This document shows positions 1-8,533 of a stretch of DNA of 64,000 nucleotides, piece by piece; position 1 is the first letter of the stretch, and the number at the start of each line of letters is the position of its first letter. Under the pieces are notes generated by a model. That model ran no database searches. It worked only from the letters and a program-made list of their open reading frames with translations, and was not told where the DNA came from. The position numbers and the translations under genes were made by a program. The DNA comes from Pannonibacter tanglangensis (GTDB taxonomy: Bacteria > Pseudomonadota > Alphaproteobacteria > Rhizobiales > Stappiaceae). The DNA is taken from NCBI RefSeq assembly GCF_009915685.1, contig NZ_JAABLP010000002.1; one strand, written 5' to 3'.

Positions 1-419
1 GCGTCGAAGGCGATGTTGACCATGTCCTCGCCGATGCGGATCAGGTTCCGCCGGACGGCGAGGTCATAGATCGTGCGGCCGTAGTCCTCGGCGTTGATGA
101 TGGAGGCGGCGTCGGCGGCCAGGCGCAGCAGGTACTGGGTGGCGCTGAGATCGGCGATCCTGGTGTCGGCCGGGTAGAAGGTCTTCAGCGTGATCGGGGA
201 GGCGGTCTTGCCGGCGCGGATCAGCTGGCCGATCTTCTCGTAGATGTCCTTGTGCGGGGGCAGGAAGAAATGATGCGCCTCGAGAAAGTCCGAGACCCGG
301 TAATAGGTCTCGTTGTTGACGAGAATGGCGCCCAGAAGCTGGCGTTCGGCCTCCGCATTGTGCGGTGCGACGCGCACGCTGTCCGACACGGTCTCGACCT
401 TCTGAATGCTGCCTTTCAT
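1..419 (-). CDS. dnaB: Replicative DNA helicase DnaB, N-terminal part (cut by window edge)
   Basis: This is the first 139 codons of the replicative helicase that loads at oriC and unwinds DNA ahead of DNA polymerase III. Translation from the ATG at 419 gives MKGSIQKVETVSDSVRVAPH followed by NAEAERQLLGAILVNNETYY, the typical N-terminal helical domain of DnaB that mediates hexamer ring assembly and contacts with primase. The ATPase domain lies outside the window. It follows rplI on the same strand, the usual alphaproteobacterial rpsF-rpsR-rplI-dnaB order, but an intrinsic terminator at 608-631 separates it, so it probably has its own promoter in 420-607; I could not pick one with confidence. 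Confidence 0.93.
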   Translation of the reverse strand, partial: MKGSIQKVETVSDSVRVAPHNAEAERQLLGAILVNNETYYRVSDFLEAHHFFLPPHKDIYEKIGQLIRAGKTASPITLKTFYPADTRIADLSATQYLLRLAADAASIINAEDYGRTIYDLAVRRNLIRIGEDMVNIAFD

Positions 420-599
420 GGGATCCCCCGGATAACGCCCCCCTTCGTTTACCGGCGTTGGAGCGGCAGGAAAAGCGAGGAGTTAGCAGCGCGTTAATAA
501 CGAGTGTGACGTGAAAATCAGCGGGGACAAACCCGAAAGTTTGCCTTGACGCGCCAGCATCGGGCGCTCTCGGGCCGGGGCAGCCCCTGCCAAGCCGGC

Positions 600-631
600 A
601 AATGCAAACGGCGCCCCGCGAGGGGCGCCGT
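600..631 (-). terminator. Intrinsic terminator after rplI
   Basis: A perfect 10-bp inverted repeat (608-617 acggcgcccc, 622-631 ggggcgccgt) with a 4-nt loop lies 28 nt past the rplI stop. On the minus strand it is followed by tttgcattt, a broken U tract. It should end the rpsF-rpsR-rplI transcript before dnaB. Confidence 0.75.
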
Positions 632-659
632 CGGTATCCACCACGAAGGGGAGGCTGGA

Positions 660-1223
660 TCAGGCGTCGTCGCCTTCGCCCTCGTCCTCGCCGTCCTCGG
701 CTTCTTCTTCCTCGAACTCGAACACGTCCTGCTCGCGGGCGGTCAGGTCCTCGCCGGCAGCCTGGCGCTCGGCTTCGTCAGCGGAGCGGGCGACGTTGAT
801 CGAGACGGAGACCTCGACTTCCGGGTGCAGGGCGATGGCAACGCTGTGCAGGCCGATGGTCTTGATCGGGGTTGCCAGATGCACCTGGCCGCGGCCGATG
901 GTGAAGCCGCCGGCGGTCGCCACTTCGGCGATGTCGCGCGGGGAGACGGACCCGTAGAGCTGGCCGGTCTCGGAGGCGGAACGGATGACCACGAAGGTCT
1001 GGCCGTTCAGCTTGCCGGCAACGGCCTCGGCGTCCTTGCGGCGCTCCAGGTTGCGGGCTTCGAGCTGGGCGCGCTCGGCTTCAAACTTGGCAAGGTTTGC
1101 CTTGTTGGCGCGCAGCGCCTTGCCCTGCGGCAGCAGGAAATTGCGGGCGTAACCGTCGCGGACGCGAACCTTGTCGCCCATCTGGCCAAGCTTGGCCACG
1201 CGCTCGAGCAGAATGACTTCCAT
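660..1223 (-). CDS. rplI: 50S ribosomal protein L9
   Basis: L9 binds 23S rRNA near the base of the L1 stalk. The 187-residue product starts MEVILLERVAKLGQMGDKVR, the conserved N-terminal RNA-binding domain, followed by the long connecting helix (about residues 40-75) and the C-terminal domain. It exceeds the roughly 150 residues of E. coli L9 because of an acidic tail (about residues 150-187, rich in Glu and Asp, ending EGDDA), a type of extension seen in alphaproteobacterial L9. The ATG at 1223 is preceded by GGAG. It is the last gene of the S6-S18-L9 cluster. Confidence 0.96.
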   Translation of the reverse strand: MEVILLERVAKLGQMGDKVRVRDGYARNFLLPQGKALRANKANLAKFEAERAQLEARNLERRKDAEAVAGKLNGQTFVVIRSASETGQLYGSVSPRDIAEVATAGGFTIGRGQVHLATPIKTIGLHSVAIALHPEVEVSVSINVARSADEAERQAAGEDLTAREQDVFEFEEEEAEDGEDEGEGDDA

Positions 1224-1378
1224 GTGACTTCTCCAGTCGGTCTGTCCCGTCCGGGGCTGGGATGCCTGCCCGTGCCAGACGGTTAGAGGCCGATCACGAA
1301 CCCGTCGGCCCCAATCCGGGATTGCCGGCTCTCGTGCGCCGCCTGCCCCTCAAGGCGGCGGCGCCCGGAAAACCGACA

Positions 1379-1411
1379 GGGCCGCGGCAGGATCGAGATC
1401 CGCCGCGGCCC
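1379..1411 (-). terminator. Hairpin between rpsR and rplI, possible attenuator or processing site
   Basis: A perfect 10-bp stem (gggccgcggc at 1379-1388, gccgcggccc at 1402-1411) with a 13-nt loop lies 20 nt after the rpsR stop on the minus strand. The following bases (ctgtcggtttt) are only weakly U-rich, so it may terminate partially or protect the upstream 3' end; it would let rplI be expressed differently from rpsF and rpsR. Confidence 0.4.
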
Positions 1412-1431
1412 GGTTTCGGGAAGCCCCGAAC

Positions 1432-1680
1432 TTACTTGATGACGAAGGGCAGCAGGGCCAGCAGGCGGGCACGCTTGATGGCGCGGGCCAGCTCACGCTG
1501 CTTCTTCGCGGAGACCGCGGTGATGCGGCTCGGGACGATCTTGCCGCGCTCGGAGATGTAGCGCTGCAGCAGACGGATGTCCTTGTAGTCGATGACCGGG
1601 GCGCCGTTGCCGGAGAACGGGCAGGTCTTGCGACGACGGAAGAACGGACGACGGGCGGGGATCTGAGCGATTTCGGACAT
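1432..1680 (-). CDS. rpsR: 30S ribosomal protein S18
   Basis: S18 pairs with S6 on the central domain of 16S rRNA. The 82-residue protein reads MSEIAQIPARRPFFRRRKTC and contains the S18 signature DYKDIRLLQRYISERGKIVP and the basic C-terminus. I chose the ATG at 1680; a TTG two codons upstream (1686) would add only two residues and sits against the rpsF stop. GGAG lies 9 nt upstream of the ATG. Only 6 nt separate it from rpsF, so the pair is almost certainly co-translated. Confidence 0.96.
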   Translation of the reverse strand: MSEIAQIPARRPFFRRRKTCPFSGNGAPVIDYKDIRLLQRYISERGKIVPSRITAVSAKKQRELARAIKRARLLALLPFVIK

Positions 1681-1686
1681 TCTCAA

Positions 1687-2118
1687 TTACTCCGCATCTG
1701 CACGACGGGGACCACGGGCCGGACGGTCGGACCGTTCCGGGCGGTCGCTGCGCTCGCCGCCGAAGCGGTCGTCGCGGCGGCGACGGTCATCGCGGTCACG
1801 CTTCTGCATCATGGCAGACTGCTCTTCATCGTGAGCCTCGACCTTGAGGGTCATGAAGCGCAGGATGTCTTCGTTGATGCCCATCTGACGTTCCATCTCG
1901 GCGACCGCGGCGTGCGGGGCGTCGATGTTCATCATCGTGTAGTGAGCCTTGCGGTTCTTCTTCACGCGGTAGGCGAGGGAGCGCAGGCCCCAGTTCTCGA
2001 TCTTGCCGACCTTGCCACCGTTGGCTTCGATCAGGCCCTTGTACTGCTCGACGAGCTGCTCGACCTGCTGGGTCGACACGTCCTGGCGGGCCAGGAACAC
2101 GTGTTCATAAAGCGGCAT
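1687..2118 (-). CDS. rpsF: 30S ribosomal protein S6
   Basis: S6 is the partner of S18 in the small-subunit platform. The 143-residue product starts MPLYEHVFLARQDVSTQQVE and carries the S6 beta-alpha-beta fold over about residues 1-95. The last 35 residues form an Arg/Asp-rich tail with repeated RSDRP units, probably disordered. First gene of the minus-strand cluster; AAGG precedes the ATG. It is divergent from fabD across a 524-bp intergenic region. Confidence 0.96.
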   Translation of the reverse strand: MPLYEHVFLARQDVSTQQVEQLVEQYKGLIEANGGKVGKIENWGLRSLAYRVKKNRKAHYTMMNIDAPHAAVAEMERQMGINEDILRFMTLKVEAHDEEQSAMMQKRDRDDRRRRDDRFGGERSDRPERSDRPARGPRRADAE

Positions 2119-2642
2119 GTGTGCTTGCCTTTCTGTGTGTCAATCGGACGGGCCTGGCGCAAAGCCTCTACGTGCCTACGGAAAGGAACGTATTAGTCCT
2201 ACGAGAGCGGAGACACGGGAAGTCGGATCCCTCACGATCCTGACATGCCTTCAGAGACATGTCCCTCCGTTCAGCCACCAGCCAAGGTCCCGGACGAGGC
2301 CTGCTTCATACAGCAACCGGCACGGAATGCAAGGCGTAACCCGCGCCCGGCCCGCACCCGGCGTGAAAATCCGCACTGCCCCGGCCCGCGCGCGCCGGGG
2401 GGCGGCCGGGTGCGAAAGGCCCCAAGACGGGGAAAACCCCCGCATTTCCCGACGTCGGGCCCGGACCAGTGCATGCCGGAGGCTTGACAGGGGCGCTCTC
2501 GTCAGACCATTAGCGGCGCAAGTGCGGGCGCTTGCTCCTTCAACACTGACGTGCCGGTCGGTGGTGCGGAGCCTCCAGGCAGCCCACAGGACAGACGGAT
2601 CGTGGCCGGCAAGACCCCGGCCGCGGCAGCGGAGGCACAGGC
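2119..2642. other. 524-bp divergent intergenic region between rpsF and fabD
   Basis: I see no convincing gene here. It must hold the promoters for the rpsF cluster (minus) and fabD (plus), but no clear -35/-10 pair stood out. A GC-rich stem (ccccggc at 2379-2385, gccgggg at 2394-2400) is present. The rpsF leader could carry an S6:S18-binding autoregulatory RNA as known in many bacteria; I could not confirm it by eye. GGAGG at 2631-2635 is the fabD ribosome binding site. Confidence 0.5.
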
Positions 2643-3590
2643 ATGAGCGTCGCGTTCATCTTCCCCGGACAGGGCAGCCAGGACATCGGCATGGGCAAGG
2701 AGCTGGCCGATGGCTTTGCCGAGGCGCGGGCGGTCTTTGCCGAAGTCGACGAGGCGCTCGGGCAGAAGCTCTCGGAGCTGATGTGGACCGGCAGCAAGGA
2801 CGAGCTGACGCTGACGGCGAATGCCCAGCCGGCGCTGATGGCGGTGAGCCTTGCAGCGCTGCGGGTGATGGAGGCGCGCGGCATCGACCTGAAGGCATCC
2901 GCTGCCTATGTGGCCGGCCATTCGCTCGGCGAATATTCCGCGCTTGCGGCCGCCGGCAGCCTGTCGATCGGTGACGCGGCGCGGCTCCTGCGGCTGCGCG
3001 GCACCTCGATGCAGGCGGCCGTGCCGGTCGGCGTCGGTGCCATGGCGGCGCTGCTCGGGCTCGACTTCGATGTTGCCCGGGAGGTTGCCGCCGAGGCGAG
3101 CGCGCCGGGCGAGGTCTGCGAGGCGGCCAACGACAACGCACCGGGCCAGGTCGTGGTTTCCGGCCACAAGGCTGCCGTGGAGCGCGCCGTCGAGATTGCC
3201 AAGGGCAAGGGCGGTCGCCGCGCGGTGCTTCTGCCGGTGTCCGCTCCCTTCCATTGCTCGCTGATGCAGCCGGCCGCCGATGCCATGGCCGAAGCACTTG
3301 CTGGCGTGACGATCCAGGCGCCGAAGGTCCCGCTGGTCGCCAACGTGCTGGCGCGGCCGATTTCCGACCCGGCCGAGATCCGCACGCGGCTGGTGCAGCA
3401 GGTGACCGGGACCGTGCGCTGGCGCGAGTCCGTCGAGTGGCTTGCCGGCGAGGGGGTCTCGACCTTTGTCGAGATCGGCGCGGGCAAGGTGCTTTCGGGC
3501 ATGGTCAAGCGCATTGCCAAGGACGCGACCGGTCTTGCCGTCAACGTGCCGGGCGACGTCGATGCCGTGCTGGAGCAGCTGAAGGGCTGA
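2643..3590 (+). CDS. fabD: Malonyl-CoA:ACP transacylase
   Basis: Transfers malonyl from CoA to acyl carrier protein, supplying the extender unit for type II fatty acid synthesis in the cytoplasm. The 315-residue protein begins MSVAFIFPGQGSQDIGMGKE (the FPGQGSQ motif), has the nucleophile motif GHSLGEYSA with Ser94, and the later catalytic His in SAPFHCSLM. The start is supported by GGAGG 7 nt upstream. It leads the fabD-fabG-acpP-fabF cluster, whose last product together with ACP consumes the malonyl-ACP made here. Confidence 0.97.
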   Translation: MSVAFIFPGQGSQDIGMGKELADGFAEARAVFAEVDEALGQKLSELMWTGSKDELTLTANAQPALMAVSLAALRVMEARGIDLKASAAYVAGHSLGEYSALAAAGSLSIGDAARLLRLRGTSMQAAVPVGVGAMAALLGLDFDVAREVAAEASAPGEVCEAANDNAPGQVVVSGHKAAVERAVEIAKGKGGRRAVLLPVSAPFHCSLMQPAADAMAEALAGVTIQAPKVPLVANVLARPISDPAEIRTRLVQQVTGTVRWRESVEWLAGEGVSTFVEIGAGKVLSGMVKRIAKDATGLAVNVPGDVDAVLEQLKG

Positions 3591-3677
3591 GACCTGCCGA
3601 CCGGGGGCCGGCGTGCTCCCGTCTCCACCAGGCCCGGACCGACTGCGGTCCGCGCTGCCAACAGGAAGGAACAGTCA

Positions 3678-4415
3678 ATGTTCAATCTGAACGACAGGAC
3701 CGCGCTGGTGACCGGCGCGACCGGCGGCATCGGCGAGGCGATTGCCCGCGCGCTGCACGCCCAGGGCGCGACGGTGACCCTTTCGGGCACGCGTGTGGAA
3801 AAGCTGGAGGCGCTGGCCGCCGATCTCGGCAGCCGGGTGCATGTGGCCGCCGCCAACCTGTCCGACCGGGCCGCCGTCGAGGGGCTGATCCCGGCCGCCG
3901 AGGCTGCCATGGGCCGCGTCGACATTCTCATCAACAATGCCGGCATCACCCGCGACAACATCTTTATGCGCATGAAGGATGAGGAGTGGGACCAGGTGCT
4001 GGAAGTGAACCTGACCTCCGGGTTCCACCTCTGCCGTTCCGCCATCAAGGGCATGATGAAGCGCCGCCATGGCCGCATCATCGGCATCACCTCGGTGGTC
4101 GGCGTGACCGGCAACCCGGGGCAGGCCAACTATGCGGCCGCAAAGGCCGGCATGATCGGCATGTACAAGTCGATCGCCCGCGAGATCGCAAGCCGCAACG
4201 TGACGGTGAACACCATCGCGCCGGGCTTCATCGAGACGGCGATGACGGATGTGCTGAACGACAAGCAGAAGGAATCGATTCTCGGGTCCGTGCCGGCCGG
4301 CCGGCTCGGGACGGCTGCGGAGATTGCGGCTGCCGCCGTCTATCTGGCCAGTGACGAGGCTGCCTACATGACGGGACAGACCCTGCATGTGAATGGCGGC
4401 ATGGCCATGATCTGA
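3678..4415 (+). CDS. fabG: 3-oxoacyl-ACP reductase
   Basis: NADPH-dependent reduction of beta-ketoacyl-ACP to the 3-hydroxyacyl form, the first reductive step of each elongation round. The 245-residue short-chain dehydrogenase has the TGATGGIG nucleotide-binding motif (residues 12-19), NNAG at 86-89, and the catalytic set Asn111, Ser139, Tyr152 and Lys156 (NYAAAKAG). AGGAAGGA precedes the ATG. The 87-bp gap after fabD has no terminator, so the two are probably co-transcribed. Confidence 0.97.
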   Translation: MFNLNDRTALVTGATGGIGEAIARALHAQGATVTLSGTRVEKLEALAADLGSRVHVAAANLSDRAAVEGLIPAAEAAMGRVDILINNAGITRDNIFMRMKDEEWDQVLEVNLTSGFHLCRSAIKGMMKRRHGRIIGITSVVGVTGNPGQANYAAAKAGMIGMYKSIAREIASRNVTVNTIAPGFIETAMTDVLNDKQKESILGSVPAGRLGTAAEIAAAAVYLASDEAAYMTGQTLHVNGGMAMI

Positions 4416-4667
4416 CGAGAGAAATTGCCGGTGGACCAACCGGTTCCCCGGCGTGTCGAGCTCCGGCTCGGCGGCTGGTAAACCCTGATAAAGTGTGTTA
4501 CCTAGCCGCCGATTATTCTGGACGGACTGTGCAGAAGGCTGGCGTCCTGCCGGCTTCCTGGCTTTTGTGCAGATAACTCCCGTCGCAAGGTCTTGTGGTT
4601 TTCTGAGATTTGCCCAAGATGCCCTTGCGCGGGTGACCGGTTCGTAAAAACCACCGAGGTAAGTAAA

Positions 4668-4904
4668 ATGAGCGATATCGCGGAACGTGTGAAGAAGATC
4701 GTTGTCGAGCACCTGGGCGTCGACTCCGAGAAGGTTGTGCTGGGTGCGAGCTTCATCGACGACCTCGGCGCAGACAGCCTTGACACCGTTGAGCTGGTCA
4801 TGGCCTTTGAAGAAGAATTCGGCGTCGAGATCCCGGACGATGCAGCCGAGACCATCCTGACCGTCGGTGACGCTGTCAGCTTCCTGGAAAAGAACGCCGG
4901 TTAA
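4668..4904 (+). CDS. acpP: Acyl carrier protein
   Basis: The small acidic carrier of growing acyl chains. The 78-residue product MSDIAERVKKIVVEHLGVDS contains the phosphopantetheine attachment motif GADSLDTVEL with Ser37. I start at the ATG at 4668; an open frame extends 25 codons upstream to 4593, but GAGGT lies at proper distance from 4668 and the family begins MSDIAERVKKI. A 252-bp gap after fabG, less GC-rich than the genes, probably holds a strong separate promoter, as expected for so abundant a protein. Confidence 0.97.
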   Translation: MSDIAERVKKIVVEHLGVDSEKVVLGASFIDDLGADSLDTVELVMAFEEEFGVEIPDDAAETILTVGDAVSFLEKNAG

Positions 4905-4968
4905 TCCGGTTTCCCCCTGACCTGACGGGCGCAGCGTGCGCGCTGCCGCCCGAACTACGTGCGGGCTA

Positions 4969-6231
4969 ATGAGACGAGTCGTCGTTACCGGTATGGGCAT
5001 GGTCACTCCGCTTGGCTGCGGTGTTGACGTGACCTGGAAGAAGATCCTGGCAGGCCAGAGCGGGGCGCAGCGCGTCACCGGCTTTGATGTCGATGATCTT
5101 GCCTGTCAGATTGCGTGTCAGATCCCGCGCGATCCCTCGGTCGAGGGGGCCTACAATCCAGATGACTGGATGGATCCGAAAGAGCAGCGCAAGGTCGATG
5201 ATTTCATCATCTATGCCATGGCTGCCGCGGACCAGGCCCTTGCCGATGCCAACTGGAAGCCTCAGACCTACGACGAGCAGGTTCGCTCGGGCGTGCTGAT
5301 CGGCTCCGGCATCGGCGGGCTCCAGGGCATCGAAGAGGCGGCGCATGTGCTCCGTGACAAGGGCCCGCGCCGCATCAGCCCGTTCTTCATCCCGGGCCGT
5401 CTGATCAACCTGGCCGGCGGTCAGGTGTCGATCCGCCACGGCCTGAAGGGCCCCAATCATGCGGTCGTGACCGCCTGCTCGACCGGCGCCCATGCCATCG
5501 GCGACGCTGCCCGTCTCATTGCCTTCGGCGATGCGGACGTGATGGTGGCCGGCGGCACCGAATCGCCGATCTGCCGCCTGTCGCTGGCGGGCTTTGCCGC
5601 CTGCCGCGCCCTGGCGACCATCTACAACGACCAGCCCACCAAGGCCTCGCGTCCCTATGACAAGGATCGCGACGGGTTCGTGATGGGCGAGGGCGCCGGC
5701 GTCGTGGTCCTCGAGGACTATGATCACGCCGTCCGTCGCGGGGCCAAGATCTATGCCGAGGTCATCGGCTATGGCCTCTCGGGCGACGCCTATCACATCA
5801 CCGCACCGTCGGAAGACGGGGACGGCGCCTATCGCTGCATGAGCGCCGCGCTGAAGCGCGCCGGCATCATGGCCAGCGACATCGACTACGTGAATGCCCA
5901 TGGCACCTCGACCATGGCGGACACGATCGAGCTCGGCGCGGTCGAGCGTCTGGTCGGCAACGCGGCCGGACGTCTCACCATGTCCTCGACCAAGTCGTCC
6001 ATCGGTCATCTGCTCGGGGCCGCCGGTGCCGTCGAGGCGATCTTCTCGATCCTGGCGATCCGCGACAGCGTCGCGCCGCCGACGCTCAACCTGGACACCC
6101 CGTCCGTCGAGACCGAGATCGACCTGGTGGCCCACAAGGCCAAGCCGATGAACATCGACATCGCGCTGTCGAACTCCTTCGGCTTTGGCGGCACGAACGC
6201 CTCGCTGGTGTTCCGCAAGGTCGCAGCCTGA
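4969..6231 (+). CDS. fabF: Beta-ketoacyl-ACP synthase II
   Basis: Condenses malonyl-ACP with acyl-ACP in chain elongation. The 420-residue thiolase-fold enzyme starts MRRVVVTGMGMVTPLGCGVD; the active-site Cys170 is in VVTACSTGAHA, and the two histidines are in NAHGTST and KSSIGHLLGAAGA. An upstream in-frame ATG at 4936 would add 11 unrelated residues and is rejected because the family starts with RRVVVTG. No strong ribosome site is visible ahead of 4969, so coupling to acpP (64 bp upstream) may matter. Confidence 0.96.
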   Translation: MRRVVVTGMGMVTPLGCGVDVTWKKILAGQSGAQRVTGFDVDDLACQIACQIPRDPSVEGAYNPDDWMDPKEQRKVDDFIIYAMAAADQALADANWKPQTYDEQVRSGVLIGSGIGGLQGIEEAAHVLRDKGPRRISPFFIPGRLINLAGGQVSIRHGLKGPNHAVVTACSTGAHAIGDAARLIAFGDADVMVAGGTESPICRLSLAGFAACRALATIYNDQPTKASRPYDKDRDGFVMGEGAGVVVLEDYDHAVRRGAKIYAEVIGYGLSGDAYHITAPSEDGDGAYRCMSAALKRAGIMASDIDYVNAHGTSTMADTIELGAVERLVGNAAGRLTMSSTKSSIGHLLGAAGAVEAIFSILAIRDSVAPPTLNLDTPSVETEIDLVAHKAKPMNIDIALSNSFGFGGTNASLVFRKVAA

Positions 6232-6245
6232 GCCACGGGCTGCTG

Positions 6246-6270
6246 CGGCGGCGCGGAGCCCGCGCCGCCG
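6246..6270 (+). terminator. Strong GC hairpin between fabF and mltG, no U tract
   Basis: A perfect 11-bp stem (cggcggcgcgg, loop agc, ccgcgccgccg) lies 14 nt after the fabF stop. It lacks a U run, so it is at best a partial or Rho-assisted terminator, or a 3'-end stabiliser of the fabF message. Confidence 0.35.
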
Positions 6271-6440
6271 GACGGTCGGCGAGACCATCGCTGTTTCGCC
6301 CCAATCGGCAGGTTTAACCTCCCGGGGGCGGCTGCCAGGGGACAGGTCCCTGCCACAAGTCCCCTCGACAGTGCAGTCCCCGCCGGCTTGCCCGCAAGGC
6401 ACCGGACGGATGCAGACGGACCCGGAGGAACGAGCGACCC

Positions 6441-7583
6441 ATGCGACTCAAGCCGAAAAGCCCCCGCGAGGCGATCCAGCCGGACCGGGCTCCAGAGCCG
6501 CCAGCCCGTTCGCGCCATGTGCGCAATCCCTTCGTCATTCTCATCAACCTGATCCTCAGCAGCGTCGTCCTGATGATGCTGGCCGCCGGCGCGGGCCTCT
6601 ACTGGGGCAAGCTCGAGTTCGACGCGCCCGGCCCGCTGCAGGCGGACCGGACGGTGATCATCTCCTCCGGTCAGGGCCTCACCACGATTGCCGAAACGCT
6701 GGAGGCCAACCGGGTCATCAGCAACGCCTGGGTGTTTGACCTCGGCGTGCGCGCCTACAAGAACGCCGGCCGGCTGAAGGCCGGCGAATATGCCTTCAAG
6801 GCCGGCGTGACCATGAACGAGGTCATGCGCGACCTGGTCGAAGGCAATGCCGTCACCCATTCGGTGACCGTGCCGGAAGGCTGGTCGACGGCGCAGGTAA
6901 TCGCAAGGCTCAAGGAAAACGAGATCCTGACCGGCGAGATCACGCGCATCCCGGGCGAGGGCGAGGTCCTGCCGGAAACCTACACCTTCACGCGCGGGGC
7001 CACGCGCCAGCAGATCCTCGACCAGATGGTCGCCGCGCAGGAGAAGCTCCTGCGCGAGATCTGGAGCCGGCGCAGCGAGAACCTGCCGATCAAGACGCCG
7101 GAAGAACTCGTCATCCTTGCCTCCATCGTCGAGAAGGAAACGGCGAAGGCCGATGAACGGACCCGTGTGGCGGGCGTGTTTGTCAACCGGCTGAACCGGT
7201 CGATGCCGCTGCAATCGGACCCGACCATTCTCTACGGTCTTTATGGCGGCGAGGCCTGGACGCGCGACCGCTCGGCGATCACCCGCGCCGATCTCGACAA
7301 GAAGACCGAGTACAACACCTACCAGATCCCGGCGCTCCCGCCCGGGCCCATCGGCAATCCCGGCCGGGCGGCCATGGAAGCCGTGGCCAATCCGTCGCGG
7401 ACGAAGGATCTCTACTTCGTGGCCGACGGCACCGGCGGGCATGTCTTTGCCGAAACCTACGAGCAGCATCAGCAGAACGTGCGAAAGTGGCGCGAGATCG
7501 AGCGGGCGCTCAGGGCCCAGCAGCAGTCGGCCCCGGCGCAGGCCCCGGCCGCGCCGCAGGCAGCGCCGGCAACTTCCAACTGA
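6441..7583 (+). CDS. mltG: Endolytic murein transglycosylase MltG (YceG-like)
   Basis: Inner-membrane enzyme that cuts nascent glycan strands and so helps set glycan chain length. The 380-residue protein has a cytoplasmic head (1-29), one membrane helix (about 30-53, FVILINLILSSVVLMMLAAG), a LysM-like segment, and the YceG domain with the catalytic glutamate Glu231 in ILASIVEKETA, equivalent to E. coli Glu218. The tail (about 350-380) is Ala/Pro/Gln-rich. GGAGGA is upstream. It sits between fabF and yicC, a common alphaproteobacterial order. Confidence 0.95.
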   Translation: MRLKPKSPREAIQPDRAPEPPARSRHVRNPFVILINLILSSVVLMMLAAGAGLYWGKLEFDAPGPLQADRTVIISSGQGLTTIAETLEANRVISNAWVFDLGVRAYKNAGRLKAGEYAFKAGVTMNEVMRDLVEGNAVTHSVTVPEGWSTAQVIARLKENEILTGEITRIPGEGEVLPETYTFTRGATRQQILDQMVAAQEKLLREIWSRRSENLPIKTPEELVILASIVEKETAKADERTRVAGVFVNRLNRSMPLQSDPTILYGLYGGEAWTRDRSAITRADLDKKTEYNTYQIPALPPGPIGNPGRAAMEAVANPSRTKDLYFVADGTGGHVFAETYEQHQQNVRKWREIERALRAQQQSAPAQAPAAPQAAPATSN

Positions 7584-7637
7584 CACCGGCGGCCCGGACA
7601 GCGTCCGGCGCCCCGGTCCTTGCAAGGAACACGTGAC

Positions 7638-8528
7638 ATGGCGCTTGCCAGCATGACGGGCTTTGCCCGGGTCGAAGGGGCCGCCGGCCCCGTGCGCTGG
7701 ACCTGGGAGCTGCGCTCGGTCAACGGCAAGAGCCTCGACCTGCGGCTGCGTCTGCCGTCGGGCCTTGAGGAGCTCGAGGGGCCGCTCAAGGAGCAGGCGG
7801 CCCGGGTGCTGTCGCGTGGCAACGTGTTGGCCAACCTCTCGATGCAGCGCGACCAGGGCGAGGCGGTGCTGACGGTGAACGAGGCTGCGCTGGAGGCGGT
7901 GCTGCGGGCGCTGCAACTCCTGCACCGCCGGATGCCGGAAGCCGCGCCGCCGTCACTGGACGGCATCCTGGCGCACAAGGGCGTGCTGGAACTGAAGGAA
8001 CCGGTCGAGGACGAGGCCAGCCGCGCCGCGTTCCTTTCGGCGCTCGCCGCCAGCTTCGACACAGCCCTCGTCGCGCTTGCCGAGATGCGGGCGCGCGAAG
8101 GGGCCGCCATCGGCGCGGTCCTGGGCGGGCATCTCGACACGATCGCGCTGGCGACCGCTGCCGCAGAAGCCGTGCCGGCGCGCCAGCCGGAGGCGATCCG
8201 GGCCCGCCTGAAGCAGCAGGTCGAGGATCTGGTCGGCGCCGTGCCGGCGCTCGATCCGCAGCGGCTGGCCCAGGAAGCCGCCCTGCTGGCTGCCAAGGCG
8301 GACGTGCGCGAGGAGCTTGACCGGCTGACGGCCCATGTGGGCGCGGCGCGCAAGCTTCTGGCCGAGGGCGGCCCGGTTGGCCGCAAGCTCGATTTTCTGG
8401 CGCAGGAATTCAACCGCGAAGCCAACACGCTGTGCTCCAAGTCGAATGACGTGGCCCTGACGGCCATCGGCCTGGAGCTGAAGGCGGTGATCGACCAGCT
8501 TCGCGAGCAAGTTCAGAACCTGGAGTGA
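7638..8528 (+). CDS. YicC/YloC-family endoribonuclease
   Basis: A 296-residue member of the YicC family, described as an endoribonuclease that affects small-RNA turnover in E. coli. The N-terminus MALASMTGFARVEGAAGPVR and the motifs ELRSVNGKSLDLRLRLP and LCSKSNDVALTAIGLELKAV are characteristic. An in-frame ATG at 7620 is upstream, but AAGGA lies ahead of 7638 and the conserved protein begins SMTGF. It lies immediately before gmk with its stop 5 nt before the gmk start; the two are co-transcribed. Confidence 0.92.
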   Translation: MALASMTGFARVEGAAGPVRWTWELRSVNGKSLDLRLRLPSGLEELEGPLKEQAARVLSRGNVLANLSMQRDQGEAVLTVNEAALEAVLRALQLLHRRMPEAAPPSLDGILAHKGVLELKEPVEDEASRAAFLSALAASFDTALVALAEMRAREGAAIGAVLGGHLDTIALATAAAEAVPARQPEAIRARLKQQVEDLVGAVPALDPQRLAQEAALLAAKADVREELDRLTAHVGAARKLLAEGGPVGRKLDFLAQEFNREANTLCSKSNDVALTAIGLELKAVIDQLREQVQNLE

Positions 8529-8533
8529 TCCCC

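Noticed and set aside
4593..4667. Upstream extension of acpP by 25 codons
   Set aside because: The added residues (MWFSEICPRCPCAGDRF) are foreign to ACP, and a proper ribosome site sits ahead of 4668.
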